Positions 1 to 12,200 of a stretch of DNA of 64,000 nt are shown in pieces (within the stretch, counting starts at the first letter, position 1; every line of letters starts with the position of its first letter). The notes below the pieces were generated by a model that was not told the origin of the DNA, ran no database searches, and worked only from the letters and a program-made list of their open reading frames with translations. The DNA is taken from assembly GCA_009746045.1 (NCBI GenBank), contig RPFO01000003.1, positions 1,641,414-1,705,413 on the forward strand. The letters run 5' to 3'. This stretch comes from Mesostigma viride (Eukaryota > Streptophyta > Mesostigmatophyceae > Mesostigmatales > Mesostigmataceae). Made by a program: the position numbers and the translations under genes.

Positions 1-3000
1 ACGAGACGAACACCATCCGTTTCGTGACCTCCTTCACCCTCCAGGAGCAGTGGCGCCGCTTCCGCTCGATGCTGCCCATCCCGGCCAATAGCATCGCAGA
101 ATTCCGCCAGTTTGATTTTGTCTACGCGTCGCGCCCGCCGCTGCGCGTGGTCAATAATGCTCTCGACGCCACGCGCATCATCGACAACCTCAGCCAGCGG
201 TGCTGGTACATTGGTGTGCTGAGAGGTACGGACAGTGCTGGCAGGCCTTTGAAGACAACGTGTTTAATCAGTGAGAGGCCTGGATGTGTGGTTGGTAGGT
301 AACATAGGCATGCTAAGAGGTACAGGTGACTGCAGTTGACCTGTGAAATCTGTCTGCCATATGGGTAGGGTACAGCGGCATGAGGTCTCGGTGGCAGCCA
401 TACCCTAGCATGCACCCTGGGCTGGTGGTTAGCAGATCTTCACGTATTGATGTCATTAATGCAGTCAGTCTGCCCCCCAAGCATGCGGCGTAGCCATCCA
501 CTGTCTAACCATCGTTTGCTTCATTCCCGTTTGCACCATGGGCTTGTGTTTCTTGCCGATGTCTTAGGCTAACGCACGGCGCGCTGGTCAGCCTGTTGCT
601 CATGCTCACCGTGGCAGGCATTACCTGACCATGGCCTTGGACGCGGTGTCCTTGTCTGTTGCTTTGGCTGTTGCTTTGATTCTGCATTCTGCCTTTTTGC
701 GTGTGCAGGCATGGGCGGGGGCCTTGCTGAGTTTGATGGTGAGACGGCCGCGTACTATGCTGGCGCCTCAGAAGGGTCCTACTCGTGCGGGTACGTGCAC
801 TGGCATGTTGGAAGGTGGAAGCTAAAGTGAGACCTTTGTAACATCATTTGGGTCTCACTGTTGCGGGTATGCAAACTCACCACCACCACCACCAAAGAAA
901 GGTAGTTGGCAATACCTTTTGGAGAGACCTTGTGGAGATAATTTATCTAGGTCCTGTTGTAGGGGTATGTGGGATCACATGTCAGAACCTTATGGAAAGC
1001 TAAAGATAATGGTACCGACGGTATGCCTTGCTTTCCAAGACTCCAAGCTATCGCACTACTCCCTACTAAATACTAGTAACAAAGTACCAAGCATTGATGG
1101 TTCCTGCTGCTTCCTTCCTGAAGGGAATGTACTGATTCTATGTCCATGCTTGCCTGGTTTTGCTCATGCCCGCATCGCTTATGCCCTTCTACCCGTTCCC
1201 TGCCTCCTGCTTTGTTATCCCCTCGTTCCTTGCTGCACTACCCTCATATCCTATCTCGTCCCTTGCTGCACTACCCTCATATTCTATCTCGTCCCTTGCT
1301 GCACTACCCTCATATTCTATCTCGTCCCTTGCTGCACTACCCTCATATTCTATCTCGTTCCTTGCTGCACTACCCTCATATTCTATCTCGTCCCTTGCTG
1401 CACTACCCTCATATTCTATCTCGTTCCTTGCTGCACTACCCTCATATTCTATCTCGTCCCTTGCTGCACTACCCTCATATTCTATCTCGTTCCTTGCTGC
1501 ACTACCCTCATATTCTATCTCGTTCCTTGCTGCACTACCCTCATATTCTATCTCGTCCCTTGCTGCACTACCCTCAATTCTATCTCGTTCCTTGCTGCAC
1601 TACCCTCATATTCTATCTCGTCCCTTGCTGCACTACCCTCATATTCTATCTCGTTCCTTGCTGCACTACCCTCATATTCTATCTCGTTCCTTGCTGCACT
1701 ACCCTCATATTCTATCTCGTTCCTTGCTGCACTACCCTCATATTCTATCTCGTTCCTTGCTGCACTACCCTCATATTCTATCTCGTTCCTTGCTGCACTA
1801 CCCTCATATTCTATCTCGTTCCTTGCTGCACTACCCTCATATTCTATCTCGTCCCTTGCTGCACTACCCTCAATTCTATCTCGTTCCTTGCTGCACTACC
1901 CTCATATTCTATCTCGTTCCTTGCTGCACTACCCTCATATTCTATCTCGTTCCTTGCTGCACTACCCTCATATTCTATCTCGTTCCTTGCTGCACTACCC
2001 TCATATTCTATCTCGTTCCTTGCTGCACTACCCTCATATTCTATCTCGTTCCTTGCTGCACTACCCTCATATTCTATCTCGTTCCTTGCTGCACTACCCT
2101 CATATTCTATCTCGTTCCTTGCTGCACTACCCTCATATTCTATCTCGTTCCTTGCTGCACTACCCTCATATTCTATCTCGTTCCTTGCTGCACTACCCTC
2201 ATATTCTATCTCGTTCCTTGCTGCACTACCCTCATATTCTATCTCGTTCCTTGCTGCACTACCCTCATATTCTATCTCGTTCCTTGCTGCACTACCCTCA
2301 TATTCTATCTCGTTCCTTGCTGCACTACCCTCATATTCTAGTGTCAGCCGTTGTCCCCCTGGCTTCTTCCATCTCACATCTGTATCCTCTCTAATCCTGC
2401 CTGCTGTGGTGGTCGCCACGCCCCCCACCCCTTCCCCTCCCTCAAATTGATCTCTTTTCTCCTCCCCCCAACCATCAATCCCCCCCAGCTACGAGCGCAA
2501 CCGTGGCGTTCACGAGTTCCTGCACAACATGGGCATCGAGCATGCGCGCCAAGGTGGGCCACTTCTTTCTTGAAGAATATCGAGGTGTGATCTGTTTACA
2601 GTGCAGGCGTGCCAAGGTAAACAATAGCACACATCCCATCATGGAGGCTATGAGGCAGCCCCCTTTCCAAAGGTTTTAGTAGCAAGGGGCTGACGTGACA
2701 AGTAGACGACTGGGTAATGGAAAGAAAGGTGTCTTTCTGTTTTACACACACAAGGGAGAGAAAACAACGGGGCGCGGTGAGCTGGTGAGGACCTTGCCAT
2801 TCTGTCTTGTGCATTGCATGCATGTCCAGTGTCCCTGCTGTGCCTGGTGTTGGTCTAGTCGACTCTTTGCATCTTCTCAAGGCCAAATAGATCAGCTGAT
2901 GCACATAATAAATACAATCTCCACTGTTACCTCTCTAACCACGGCCTCCCCCGCTCCCTTGACCACATTCTGTGGTCGCAGGTGACTTCACCGCGTGCAG

Positions 3001-3271
3001 CACGGTCCCTAACAACGAGGGGCCTGAGTTCCCATACCTTGAGGACGTGGCCATTGACGACAGCGGCCCGGTCATCCGCGCCACCCTGGGACCCATGTCC
3101 GAAATCGACACCCTGGTGTGGGGCACCGACCCCCAGCTGGCGGCCACGGGAGCGCCCTCTGTGCTGGCGTTCATGTCGCCGCGCTTCGTGTTTGCGCTTA
3201 TGAGCTACTGCCAGCCGCTCAACTTCTTCGGCTGCCAGGCGCGCTGGATTGACCGCGACACCTACACGAGG
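1..3271 (+). CDS. Exons 1-4 of the metzincin gene: catalytic region
   Basis: Exon 3 is only 65 nt and encodes HEFLHNMGIEH at 2511-2543. This matches the metzincin signature HExxHxxGxxH exactly, with three zinc-ligand histidines and the general-base glutamate. About 75 codons later, exon 4 encodes ALMSYC (ATG at 3200), which fits the Met-turn that lies under the zinc site in metzincins. Exon 2 (709-790) is in frame through GLAEFDGETAAYY. A GTGAGA at 739 looks like a donor but is not needed, because the frame stays open to a better donor at 791. The motif being complete and the phases being intact argue for an active enzyme. Gametolysin (M11) is the nearest family I can suggest. Confidence 0.72.
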
Positions 3272-6200
3272 GTAAGCTCCCCCCCCCCCCTTCCCCCCAG
3301 CTATCACCGCAGCCCTAGGTGGTTTAAATAGCATCAAGCTCCCCTGGGATCTGCCATCTGTTTAGTATACAGTACAATCCCCCGGTACCATCCCCCTGTG
3401 CTTGGAACGATGCCTCTTTATCGATCGCCACACCTACACAAAGGTTAGAGCAGCCTGGGCAGTTGGCCCCAAGTCTTGGCCCTACCCCTACCCCTGGGTT
3501 CCTTCAACGGAAGTAGGAATCGTGTATGTAGGAACCCATGGGACCCACATGCTGTGCATGGAATGCCACTTTGCCCATGCACTGGAATTCGTCATTATCA
3601 CGCCTACGACTTCACGAGGCATGGGAGTGGCTTTGCTTTATGTTGGCAAGTTACGTGTTGCTGAGAAGAAGGGCGAAGGAGCGGATCACCTCCCTGCATG
3701 GCAGGGTGGGAGGCCCAGGGAAACCAGTCTAAGTCACCACCCTAGGAAACCAGCCTAGGAAACCAGCCTAGGAAACCAGCCTAGGAAACCAGCCTAGGAA
3801 ACCAGTCTAGGAAACCGGTGTAGGAGGGCAGACGTTGGCATGGCAATCTTGACGTGGGAAGCACTACTTAAGGAACACCATGGGTAGAACGTGGCTTGGG
3901 AGGCATGGCTCCCTCAATCCCAAGCCAGCCACTGCTTGATAACTATCGTGACCATATGCTGCCACCATGTTACCATCTTCTGCACCATGTCATGTCTCAC
4001 ACCTACCCACCCACCCGCAACCCCCGCTTTCCGCCCTTCAACAAATGATTAGATGCGGTGGCACATGATCAGGCGCGGTGGCCTCAGGCCCATGGATTGC
4101 CGACACTCCACCCGCGGCCACCCACAATGCCCGTGGCCTGGCCATCGAATCCTCGACCTGTTCTCGCTTTCTCTTTCCAACGCCTTGAGGCGAGTCTCGT
4201 TGCTCCTTAGCCTTGGGCTCCTAAGCCCCTGACATTGAAGTAATGATAAAAGACGCTGCTCAACCCTCTACATGCACAAATCTATTCGCCCCTCACCCCC
4301 TCCCCTCACCCCCGCCCCTCACCCCCGAGCTGCTGGTGATCATAGGCCAGCTCTGGTAATCCCTCGCGGCAACCTCTCACATCTAAATCTCTGTTGCCCT
4401 TGGGCCTTTCCCGTTTCCATTCGCGCTCCTCCCTCCAGGCGCTGACCATCATCGATGAGCGCGCACCCACGGGCCCGCAGCCTCTGGGCGCTGACACGCC
4501 TGCGGACATCACCATGTTCCGGGGAAGCATTGAGATTTCGAACGGCAACTTTGACGTCACGCTGGGCCCGCTGCTGCAGGTACTCTTGATAATAATAGGA
4601 ATATGTGAGTATTTTTTTAGAATCGTCAACTTGGACATCATGCTGGGGCCGCTGCGGCAGGTTGGCGCTACAGGCCTGCAGCCACAGGCCTGCAGCTGGA
4701 GGGTCATTGCCAGCGAGAAAGAGGATGTACTTCGTTTTTGTTTCTTGTGCTACCAGCATGGCATGGTGGTGCCCCACCGAAGCATCCTGTGGGGGTCGTG
4801 GCTTTGCCTTTGGAGCTATGCTTGAATCCCCTGGGGATGTTTGTGTTGTTTGTTGCAATCCTTACACCAGCGGAAGCGAACACGCGTTTGTTATGTCACT
4901 AGTAGTATCGTTGTACATACTAACGCGAGGTATGAGCCCTACGTGACGATGCTGCAGAAATGCATTTCCTTTCCGCACGCGTAGGGAACCCTGTAAAGAC
5001 CCTGGTAGCCTTTTGCCGCCCCTGGAATGACCCTCGTAGGCCATAGTGCGATGGCACAAATTGCGAGGCATTTGCAGGAAGTGCCTCAGCATCAGCCCCA
5101 ATCCACCCGCTGATCTCCTGACACTCACACAAGCGGTGGCTGCTTGAAAGGCAGGCCAGCTCCTAGCGTCGCATGACTGCCCCGTTGACCTTTTTCTAGG
5201 CTTTCTTGGCCTACTAGCTATTCAAACTATCCCATGTCTCAGCGCAGCGGTTTCATAGTTTGGCGGTTTCATCATGTGGTGGTTTCATCATGTGGCGGGA
5301 GCCCTATGATGCCGCATCAATTCAACCATGATGGCATACCGCGCCAACCCCGATGGGATCTGGCTGAACTGCCCATTCTGAATTCCAACCGACGCCAATT
5401 TGCATGTCTGGCTTCCCCCTCGCGGTGCCCCATGCCGGCACGGCCACCCCGCACGCAGGTTTGCACCACGGCAGACAGCTTGGACAAGACCAACGGCAAG
5501 CCGAGCGACTTCAGCCTTCAGGTGATCGAAGAGAACACGGTTCACTCGAACACCAAGCTGATCGACACCAGCACCACAGCCGACCTGATTGAATGCACCG
5601 ATGCTAACGACCCAAACTGCGCGGTGGATGGCGGCTCGACCGTCTTCGGAGACTTCTCGCGAGACCCCGATGTCGTGGAGACTGGATGCGGGTTTTGCTT
5701 CGGCAGTTTCGACGCCTTCCCGACCTTTTCCTTTGACCTCCTCCCCCAGTTCAGCTTTGACGCCTTCCCGAGCTTTTCCTTTGACCTCCTCCCCCAGTTC
5801 AGCTTTGATGGGTACCCATGCTTCTCTTTTGACGGTGCCGCGTACCTCCTATTTGACGGCTTCCCCACGTTCAGCTTCGATGGCCTTCCCAAGGGCACCA
5901 AGACCACCCCTCAGGGTGATTTCGTCGTCGCAGATTTCCTCGGATTCTTCGAGGAGATCACGGGCGGGTACTCCGACTTTGACGGCGTGACCCAGGGCAT
6001 CTCGGGCACCGGCGTCCAGACCATTGACTTCAAAGTGGTCAAGAATAAGACCGCGTTGGGCCTGCCGCAGGGGAACACCCCGCTGCCCAATCCTATCATG
6101 CTGCAGTTCACTTTTGACCTGGAACAGACGGTGATCGCCACGTTCAACCTGTCGGCCAACCCGCCCGTGATCGGGACCATCGCCAAGACGCCCTCGGGGG

Positions 6201-9200
6201 ATGTCACGACCGAGACCACGGTAAGGAGCCACCCGTCCTACCTGAGCGCCAGCCAGCCTCGTGTAGATGCCACTATACTACTAATAGTTTGTTATCATGC
6301 GTCTGGTATATGATTGCTTAAGTGGCCTATGTATTATGTGCCCAATGTCCTGGTTGATGCTGCTTTTTCACAGAGGTAAGCACAAGACATCGGCAGCTGG
6401 AGGAAATCCTTGAGACCTTTCCACCCCAATAGCCTTTTCTGGTTATTTTACATCTTGAGTCGCCATGTTGCTGTACTGCCTTTCTTCCTATCGCCGTATT
6501 GTGCACAGGGCTTGAAAGCGCTTTCTTATGTTGCTCCACGACCTCGCACGAAGTCGCATGCTGAAGCTCTCCTTGCATTTGTTGGGTTTAGTTTCTAATG
6601 TAGCCTTATATGGCGTACCATTGATTACGTTTAGTTTCAACTGATTTTCGCCGCGTTCCCCTCCGTGGTGCTCCCCTCTTCACTCGCAGGTCACGCTTTG
6701 CGCGGACATCTCAGACCCTGACGCGGACGCGGTGCAGCTGACCACCACGATCCAGTACTGCCCCGACTACGACGGCACGCTTTGTAACTGCGAGATATTC
6801 ACGCTGGACCACGTCGACACAGCGACCACCGCCAACACCGTGCCCCGCACCGCGTGCTTGGAGTACGAGAAGAAGAAGCTCAAGGCGTCGTCGTCCGCGG
6901 TGTTCCGCGTGTATGTATCGGACGGCCTGCGCACGGTCGACGGGTTCTCAGCGAACTTCTCAGTCTCCAACAACGTACCTGAGGTCGAGATATCCTTCCC
7001 CGTGAACGGAACGTTCTCTTATTTTGGGACAAACAACCTGTACCTGCATGGTAGGTCGCCTGTGTCTGTTGGCAACCCTTGGCCACGCACCCACACGTGC
7101 CCATCCACCACCGTGATGTAAGGACTAACAGTTCAGTAATCATACCGAACGTAAACGGTAGCCACCCGCGCGGATGCAGGTGTTGGCGAGCGAATCCGGG
7201 CAGCGACGTCTGATGAGGGAGGTCGTGTGTGCGGGAATGGGGCTGGGAAGTGGGGTGGTAAGAGCGGCTTGTGACTACCTCTTTGATTACTGTCTAGGTA
7301 TTACTATTAAGTGAAGGGAGAAATGGACTGTGTGAGGAAGCAGTCACAGGGCAGGGCTTGGTAGCCTAATTCCTGTACCCGTTTACCAGGAACACCTCAT
7401 GTCTCCATGCTATCACTATACTACGATGTCAGAGTACATACAGTGCATAAGTTTATGCAGGCGTGGTCTCTGTTGCCATTTCGTGAGCAAGAGCGTACCA
7501 TTCATGAAACATTGCATTCAAGAATAAGAGCACTGCATTCATGAGCAATTGGTGAACCAGAGAATAGCATTCATGAACAAGAGCATCCATGGGCTATTGA
7601 TGAACGAGACCATAGCATTCAGCTGCCCAAAACCCTAAACAGCTCTTTTCATGATGAAGTATTACTAAGTATTGTGTTGCAGGGGCACCCAACAGTGTCC
7701 TGTAAACCAAGACTGCTTGCCTTCTTTCATGTGTCGTACTTTTGAGTACTTTTGAGGGTATTTATCATCCATCAGTAAGCTCAGGGATATGCGTGCGTAG
7801 TCTGTTGACGGTGACATCTATGTTGGGCGTATCTGCAAGGAAGCAGGTCCTAGCTCCTGCATGGATTCTTATCGGTGTAATCCTTGTATACCCTGGTAGG
7901 ACCACGAAATACGTTTGTACCTGCTACGTACTAGAACAGGTTTGTTTACGCCATCTCGGATGGCATACTGGGCCAGAGTAGTATTAGTGATGAAATGTGC
8001 CCTAATGCCTTTTGCTAGCACAGGCTCTGGGTATTGCATGGAGGATGGTGTGCCGGACAAGCCAAGTATTGCTAAATGTTGATGAAATGTCTTATTGCCT
8101 TGTTTTTGCACAGGTTTTGGGTATGACGTCGAGGATGGTGTGCTGAAGCAGGACTGTCTGTGGACGGAAGCCAGCGACCCAAATAATTTGGTGAGTGCCA
8201 GCTGCCTCGTGTCACGCTGCTGCTTTGTTTATGCAACGGCGCCTCATGTCACACGGTGCTGCTTTGTTCATGCAACAGTGCCTCATGTCATGCAGCTGCT
8301 TTGTTCATGCCACTGTGCCTGCTTCGCATCATGCTGGCCGCCTGTGTTCACGCGACATGCGCTGTCTCACGTCCTGCCGGCTCGCTGCGATCGGAAGGAA
8401 AGGGTTACAGCATTGACAATTCTGAGGTTCCTCCATCCCACGCAGTAAATCCACACAGGCGGTTGTGCTGCTGCTGCAATACAAGCCTCGGATTCCCTTT
8501 CTCCCGGGCGCTTTGTTACCAGCACTGGTTACACTCAACGCGGAATCCTACTGTAGGACCTTGTGTGATTGGTGGATAGCGGACCGCCTGGCATGGCGTG
8601 GACGTCCTGCTGGTCTGCATGGTGATTTCTCCTTTCTTTTCCTGCCTCACGGACAGGGGGCCGTGGTCGCTGTGGGCCTGAGTAGCCTCGACACAACAGG
8701 AGCGCTACAGAGCAGTGACAGTGGTGATGTAGTGCAATCCCTCGGTATCAGATGTTTGTGCGAAAATGTTCGGAAAGGCATGACGTGACGTGGATAGTTT
8801 CAGTCTTGCCATGTCCATCTTTTGTGTTGTTTTGTTTTTACTTGCGCTATTGTCCTCATTATGCTACCTTCTTCTTGTTTTCTTGTTTTCTTGTTTTCTT
8901 GTCTTCTTGTTTTCTTGTTTTCTTGTTTTCTTGTTTTCTTGTTTTCTTGTTTTCTTGTTTTCTTGTTTTCTTGTTTTCTTGTTTTCTCTTCTTGTAGGCT
9001 AATCTGATCTGGCATCCTTTCCTTGCTCGCTTTACTAGCTCTCATCCTCATATCTGGTTTTCATTTCTTTCTCCTCTTTTTCTTTACTCCCCCTCCTTCC
9101 CCGCCATCTATCACCCCCAGATCACCCTGGGCGGCTACGGCCCTGAGATTACCGTCGTCTCCTCCCTCCTGCGTGGCGGCGCCAACCTCGACTCATGCGA

Positions 9201-12200
9201 GACGGAGCATAAGCTGCGACTTACCTGCGTTGATTCGGTCGGGAACGAGGGCTTTGCAGAGGTCACTCACGTAAGTTGCAAGTAGTAGACCCCAAATTCT
9301 TCCCCCAGAGGCCAATCTCTTTGGTCACTGCACTTGGTGCGTGAGACCACCGTGACCACCGGGTGCGAATGACTCCACTAGAAGAAGGCTGGAAGCTGGT
9401 TGTTTGTTTTCCAATTTAGTTGGAGGGAGCCCTTGGTCTAGGAGAAAAAGGGGGTGAAAGAAACTTCTAGTAAAACTAGATTCAAGTACTTCCTAACCCA
9501 TCGTTAAGTAAAGTTGTCATGTCTGATGCTGCCATGGTCATGTCTGTCTCCCTTACTCCTCATGCTTCGGCTTGCATGTCCATTACGTGCCTCGAGATGA
9601 TGAGCCCCGCACGCATGACCCAGAGTGGCTGGCCCAGGGCACGCCGGGTGTCTGCACAGCATCACCTCAAAGCACGCTACGTTACTTGGCAGGGCAGCAG
9701 CAGTTGTGTATATGAATGGTATAGCCTATACAGACATGCTGCACAGCATGCGATACCGGAAAGGGGTCGGTCTCGCGCAGCCGCGGTATCCAAGCCACCT
9801 CACAGCACTGTCTCAGGGGGGCCTTTTCCATCCATGCCTTTCTGGCCGCCTACTGTGCTGTGCCGGTTCCTGGTCTTTATCCATGTTGTGGCGCTTGTAC
9901 ATGTTCGCTAGGCACGAGGAAAATGACGGCTCTTTGCACATCGCTATTGGACCTTCGCTGACTTGGCGTTAGGGATGACAGTGCATTCTTCCACTCGACC
10001 TTTGCAACTCTTCAAAAGCATCGCCCCTTGCTTTACCGAGACATGTGTCTTCCCGCTATCGGCCATGCACTGCATGGGCCATTGTGATTTGCTCCCCATC
10101 GCCCCCTCTCTCCCTCAGCCCACGTTCCAGTCTGTTCCTGACCCTGGTTCGATGCCGGCCATGAAGCCGTGGAGTTTCGGCCATAAAGCCATGTTTTCCT
10201 GTACTGCTGCTTCGGCCCCCCACCCCCCTTTTTGCGATCCCCACCCCTATTTGTGGCCCCTATTTGGCGCGGTGGCCATCCCCACTCCTTATCCCTATTT
10301 GCGATATCACCTCCTTGACCTTCTGTAAGCCGGCCCCCTTCCATGATGCCGCTTTTGACCGTTTCGGTATCCCCTCCCCCACTCCCTTTAATCCTGGCAG
10401 ACCCAGATTACCATGTGCGTGTCTGTTTGGGTTTCTTCTTTTGTTTTCGTCAAACGCTGTAGGAGTAAGTAATTTCTGTCTCTCGCCATCTCTTCCCCCC
10501 CTGCCCCCCACTCCCCATTAACTGCAGACCCTTATCGGCAGCTCCACCCCGCCCACCATCACCTGCCCCGGACCGCTGATCGAGGAGACTGCCGACCCCT
10601 CCACGTGCACCGCCATCGTGGGGTACCCCAACGTGACGGCGCAAGAATCGTGCCGAAGCAACGCCATCACGCCGCAGCTGATCGCGCCTACTTGGGCCAC
10701 CATTGGGGCCGCCTTCCCTGCGGGGGACACGGTGGTGGTCTACCGCGCGACGGACCCGCGGTCGCAGTCGTACGCCAGCTGTCAGTTCACCGTGCGCGTT
10801 GGCGAGGTCGAGCCCCCCACCCTGACCTGCCCCAACATCACTGTCCCAGGGGTGACCAGCCTGGGTGGCGCCCACGTCTACTTCACCGTCAATGCCACCG
10901 ACAATTGCCAGGTGGCGGCCGCCGGCGCGCTGAACCCGTTTGAGTCCTCGGGCTCACTCTTCCCCTTTGGCTCGACGCTCGTCGAGTACTACGCGGATGA
11001 CCCAGTGGGCAACCGCGGCACCTGCGCGTTTACCGTGGATGTGACGGCCTTGTTGACGTGCGGCGCCGAGTGCACGGGCACCCAAGGGACCTACATCCTC
11101 GAGTTCACGCTGGAGTTGACCACAGTCGGCAACCCAGCACTGGACGCCGAGGAGGCCTGTTTGTGGAACATCGTCTTTGGGACGGTGGTGGGCTTGCAGG
11201 ACCCTGGAGACCCCTGCGTGATCTCCAGCACCGACATCGCGCGCCGGCGCAGGTGGGCCCGTGACCGTTTCGTGAGAGGGCGCAAAGCATGCTGTAAAGC
11301 ATGTGTGTGTGTATGTGTGTGTGTGTGCTGTCTTGTTTTTGGAATGTATCTGGGTGAGATTTGATGATGGGGTAGATTTAGGGCATGACTTGAGAGTACA
11401 CCGCGAGAGCCGTAGAGTGCAGTACCATCCGATAGCATGGAACCGTGGCCTTGTGCTTGCTAGGACCAGCCATCGGGTGGTACAACGTTTTCGAGGATAG
11501 AAACTTGAGCGTCCCAAACGGGGCACTCCGCCCGTGTGTGGGCTCGTAGACTCGTAGAGGTGAGAGAAGGCTGGGGGGGGGAGGGAGGATCTGCCTACGG
11601 ACTCGCGTGTCAGCATATGCGACAATGACAATATGACCATGATCACTCACCGCCGTGCATGCCCTGCCTCATCTCTCGGCCCTTGATACCCTCCCTGCAC
11701 TCGCCACCCTGCCAGGGACCTGCTGCAAGGCGCCACCATCCTGCGTGTGACCCGCCTCTTCTTCCCCACCGAGGCTCAGGCGGTGCAAGCGCAGGAGCTC
11801 ATCCTGCAGGCGCTCGAGGACGGCACGTTGCTGGCGCAGCTGCAGGCGCTGTTCGGGGTGACGGGCATCGCCAGTATCAACTTTTTGCTGAACTTCCTCT
11901 CGGGCTTCACGTCCGACCCCCACTTCCAGGGCCCCTGCGGCCAGCGCTTCGACTTCATGGGTGCGCCGGGCGAGAGCTTCTGCCTCATGACCAGTGAGGC
12001 ACTGCACATCAACGGGAAGATGATGGCTGCGGTGGCGCCGGCGAGCCGGGCGGGTGTGGCGGTCACTCCAGTGGGGTCTAACAACACGGTAGGGTCGCGT
12101 GCTCAAGTGCATGGAGGCACACAAGAAGCGTGGACAAGGAAACCGTGAAAATGGGGGAGCAATGGAGGGATCCTTGGTTGTGGTTGCCTACGCCCCTTCT

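Noticed and set aside
739-745. GTGAGA as the donor of exon 2 of the metzincin gene
   Set aside because: The frame continues open with sensible sequence to the donor at 791, and only the later donor gives the correct phase for exon 3.
919-2450. Long open frames of about 390-490 codons across the 33-bp repeat, on both strands
   Set aside because: They are produced by a stop-free 33-bp satellite in all three frames, encode only repeats, and lie inside an intron.
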